A stretch of DNA of 8,397 bases, taken from NCBI GenBank assembly GCA_945872325.1, contig CAMBZY010000121.1:1-8397 (forward strand). The letters run 5' to 3'. The notes under the pieces are model-generated. The model was not told where the DNA came from and made no database searches. It worked only from the letters and a program-made list of their open reading frames with translations. The DNA comes from Candidatus Kuenenia stuttgartensis. GTDB lineage: Bacteria > Planctomycetota > Planctomycetia > Isosphaerales > Isosphaeraceae. The position numbers and the translations under genes are program-made. Position 1 is the first letter of the stretch; every line of letters starts with the position of its first letter. This document shows positions 7,508 to 8,397 of the stretch, one piece after another.

Positions 7508-8397
7508 ATGCCCATACATCGCGTAATCATTGTTGACAGTGAAGTTCTTGTTCGTCAGGGACTTTCTGCAAGGCTTAACAAGACTGCCGAGATTGAGGTG
7601 GCCGGTGTTTCCAGCAGTTTCGAGCATGCCTTTGCAAAGCTTCAGATTCAGCTGCCTGATGCATTAGTGCTTGATTTTGACCCCCACGATGTGGAATCGG
7701 TAAAGTTTCTCCAGAAAATCCGCTTAAACTATCCAGGCCTTTTGATCGTATCGGTTGTGCCAACCGAGTTTTATGGTCGCAAGATCCCTCAGGATCTGAT
7801 CGTTCCTGGTCGTTCTGAATTGATTGTTCGACCGCATCAGGGGACGACTGCAGAAGCGTTCTTGGACGAATTTTCAGCTCAAATCCGTCGCAAGCTTACG
7901 ACGATGTTTCAGGCGTATGATTTGAATCGGCAATCGGTTTCCAATTATTCTGCGGAGCCTTTGAGCCGGCTTCCGATTGCTCCTGAATCGAAGACGACTT
8001 TGATTGGTTCATCCATATTCAGTTCCGATTCGATTGCGCGGGAGTCAAAAACGACGATCCGAACGACGGAACAGGAAACGACGGAAGTGATTATCAGGCC
8101 TTCATCTAGATCCACCAAGCGTGTGGATGTGATTGCGATCGCCTCAAGTACGGGCGGCCCGCATGCTTTGACGGAACTTTTGCCGGCACTCCCAGCCAGC
8201 CTGCCAGTGCCGATCGTGATTGTTCAGCATATGCCTGCCGAGTTTACACGCAGTCTGGCGGATCGACTGAACACAATCAGTGAGATTACAGTGAGAGAAG
8301 CGGTTACAGGTGAACCACTTAAGGCGGGGCTGGCGTTATTGGCGCCTGGCGACAAGCACATGGTTGTGGAGCGATCGATTGATCAGAATATGCTTGT
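7508..8397 (+). CDS. cheB: CheB-like protein-glutamate methylesterase with atypical receiver domain, 3' partial
   Basis: I translated this frame from the ATG at 7508; it stays open to the right edge (296 codons). CheB removes methyl groups from, or deamidates, chemoreceptor glutamates in the cytoplasm. Residues about 4-125 form a receiver-like domain (RVIIVDSEVLVRQGL at 5-19; VLDFD at 54-58, with D56 at the phosphoacceptor position). Residues about 131-205 form a long Ser/Thr-rich linker. The methylesterase domain begins at about 206 with VIAIASSTGGPHAL, where S214 in the SSTGG motif aligns with the catalytic serine and H241 in VQHMP with the catalytic histidine; LAPGDKHM (278-285) is also typical. 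The catalytic aspartate lies beyond the edge. The receiver is unusual: the acidic pair is D10-S11, the conserved lysine is R108 (IVRP for IAKP), and the DG after the phosphoacceptor is replaced by ES. The start has only a weak Shine-Dalgarno. Chemotaxis partners, if any, would lie downstream. Confidence 0.88.
   Translation, partial: MPIHRVIIVDSEVLVRQGLSARLNKTAEIEVAGVSSSFEHAFAKLQIQLPDALVLDFDPHDVESVKFLQKIRLNYPGLLIVSVVPTEFYGRKIPQDLIVPGRSELIVRPHQGTTAEAFLDEFSAQIRRKLTTMFQAYDLNRQSVSNYSAEPLSRLPIAPESKTTLIGSSIFSSDSIARESKTTIRTTEQETTEVIIRPSSRSTKRVDVIAIASSTGGPHALTELLPALPASLPVPIVIVQHMPAEFTRSLADRLNTISEITVREAVTGEPLKAGLALLAPGDKHMVVERSIDQNML

Noticed and set aside
7238..7627. 129-codon open frame on the - strand across the divergent intergenic region and the start of cheB
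   Set aside because: It overlaps the well-supported cheB coding start, has no recognisable family feature and covers the candidate operon promoter.

Overview
The window looks like chromosomal DNA from a planctomycete, probably of the Planctomycetaceae/Planctopirus-Gimesia type. The strongest reason is an adjacent pair of genes that is a hallmark of that phylum: a very large secreted cytochrome-like protein with PSCyt1, DUF1549 and DUF1553 regions, followed 15 bp later by a DUF1501 protein. Base composition is moderate (about half G+C by eye), which fits but does not identify a genus.

Layout from left to right. (1) The 3' part of a ThuA-like gene on the + strand enters from the left edge and ends at 1028. 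(2) A convergent gene on the - strand (2178 to 838) encodes a multi-pass acyltransferase_3 (OafA/NodX-like) membrane protein. Its last 63 codons and stop lie inside the end of the ThuA-like gene, an unusually long tail-to-tail overlap of 191 bp. (3) A 388-bp stretch (2179-2566) has no convincing gene. (4) A two-gene operon on the - strand runs from 7177 to 2567: the 1037-residue PSCyt1/DUF1549/LamG/DUF1553 protein, then the 493-residue DUF1501 protein. A promoter with a perfect TATAAT box is visible upstream. (5) A 330-bp divergent intergenic region follows. (6) On the + strand from 7508 to the right edge is the 5' part of a CheB-like chemotaxis methylesterase gene, whose receiver domain has lost several canonical residues. 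This gene is cut by the window edge.

How the genes fit together: the secreted haem-type protein and its DUF1501 partner are probably made and exported together, the first by a Sec signal and the second possibly by Tat. Family context suggests a role in breaking down or sensing complex carbohydrates, but no biochemical function is established. The ThuA-like protein (named after trehalose utilisation) and the acyltransferase (which typically O-acylates carbohydrates) are thematically compatible, but nothing in the sequence proves a shared pathway. The CheB gene is transcribed divergently and is probably functionally separate. I see no tRNA, rRNA, CRISPR array, insertion sequence or phage gene, and no clear evidence for an entirely new system. 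The most unusual items are the altered CheB receiver and the long convergent overlap.
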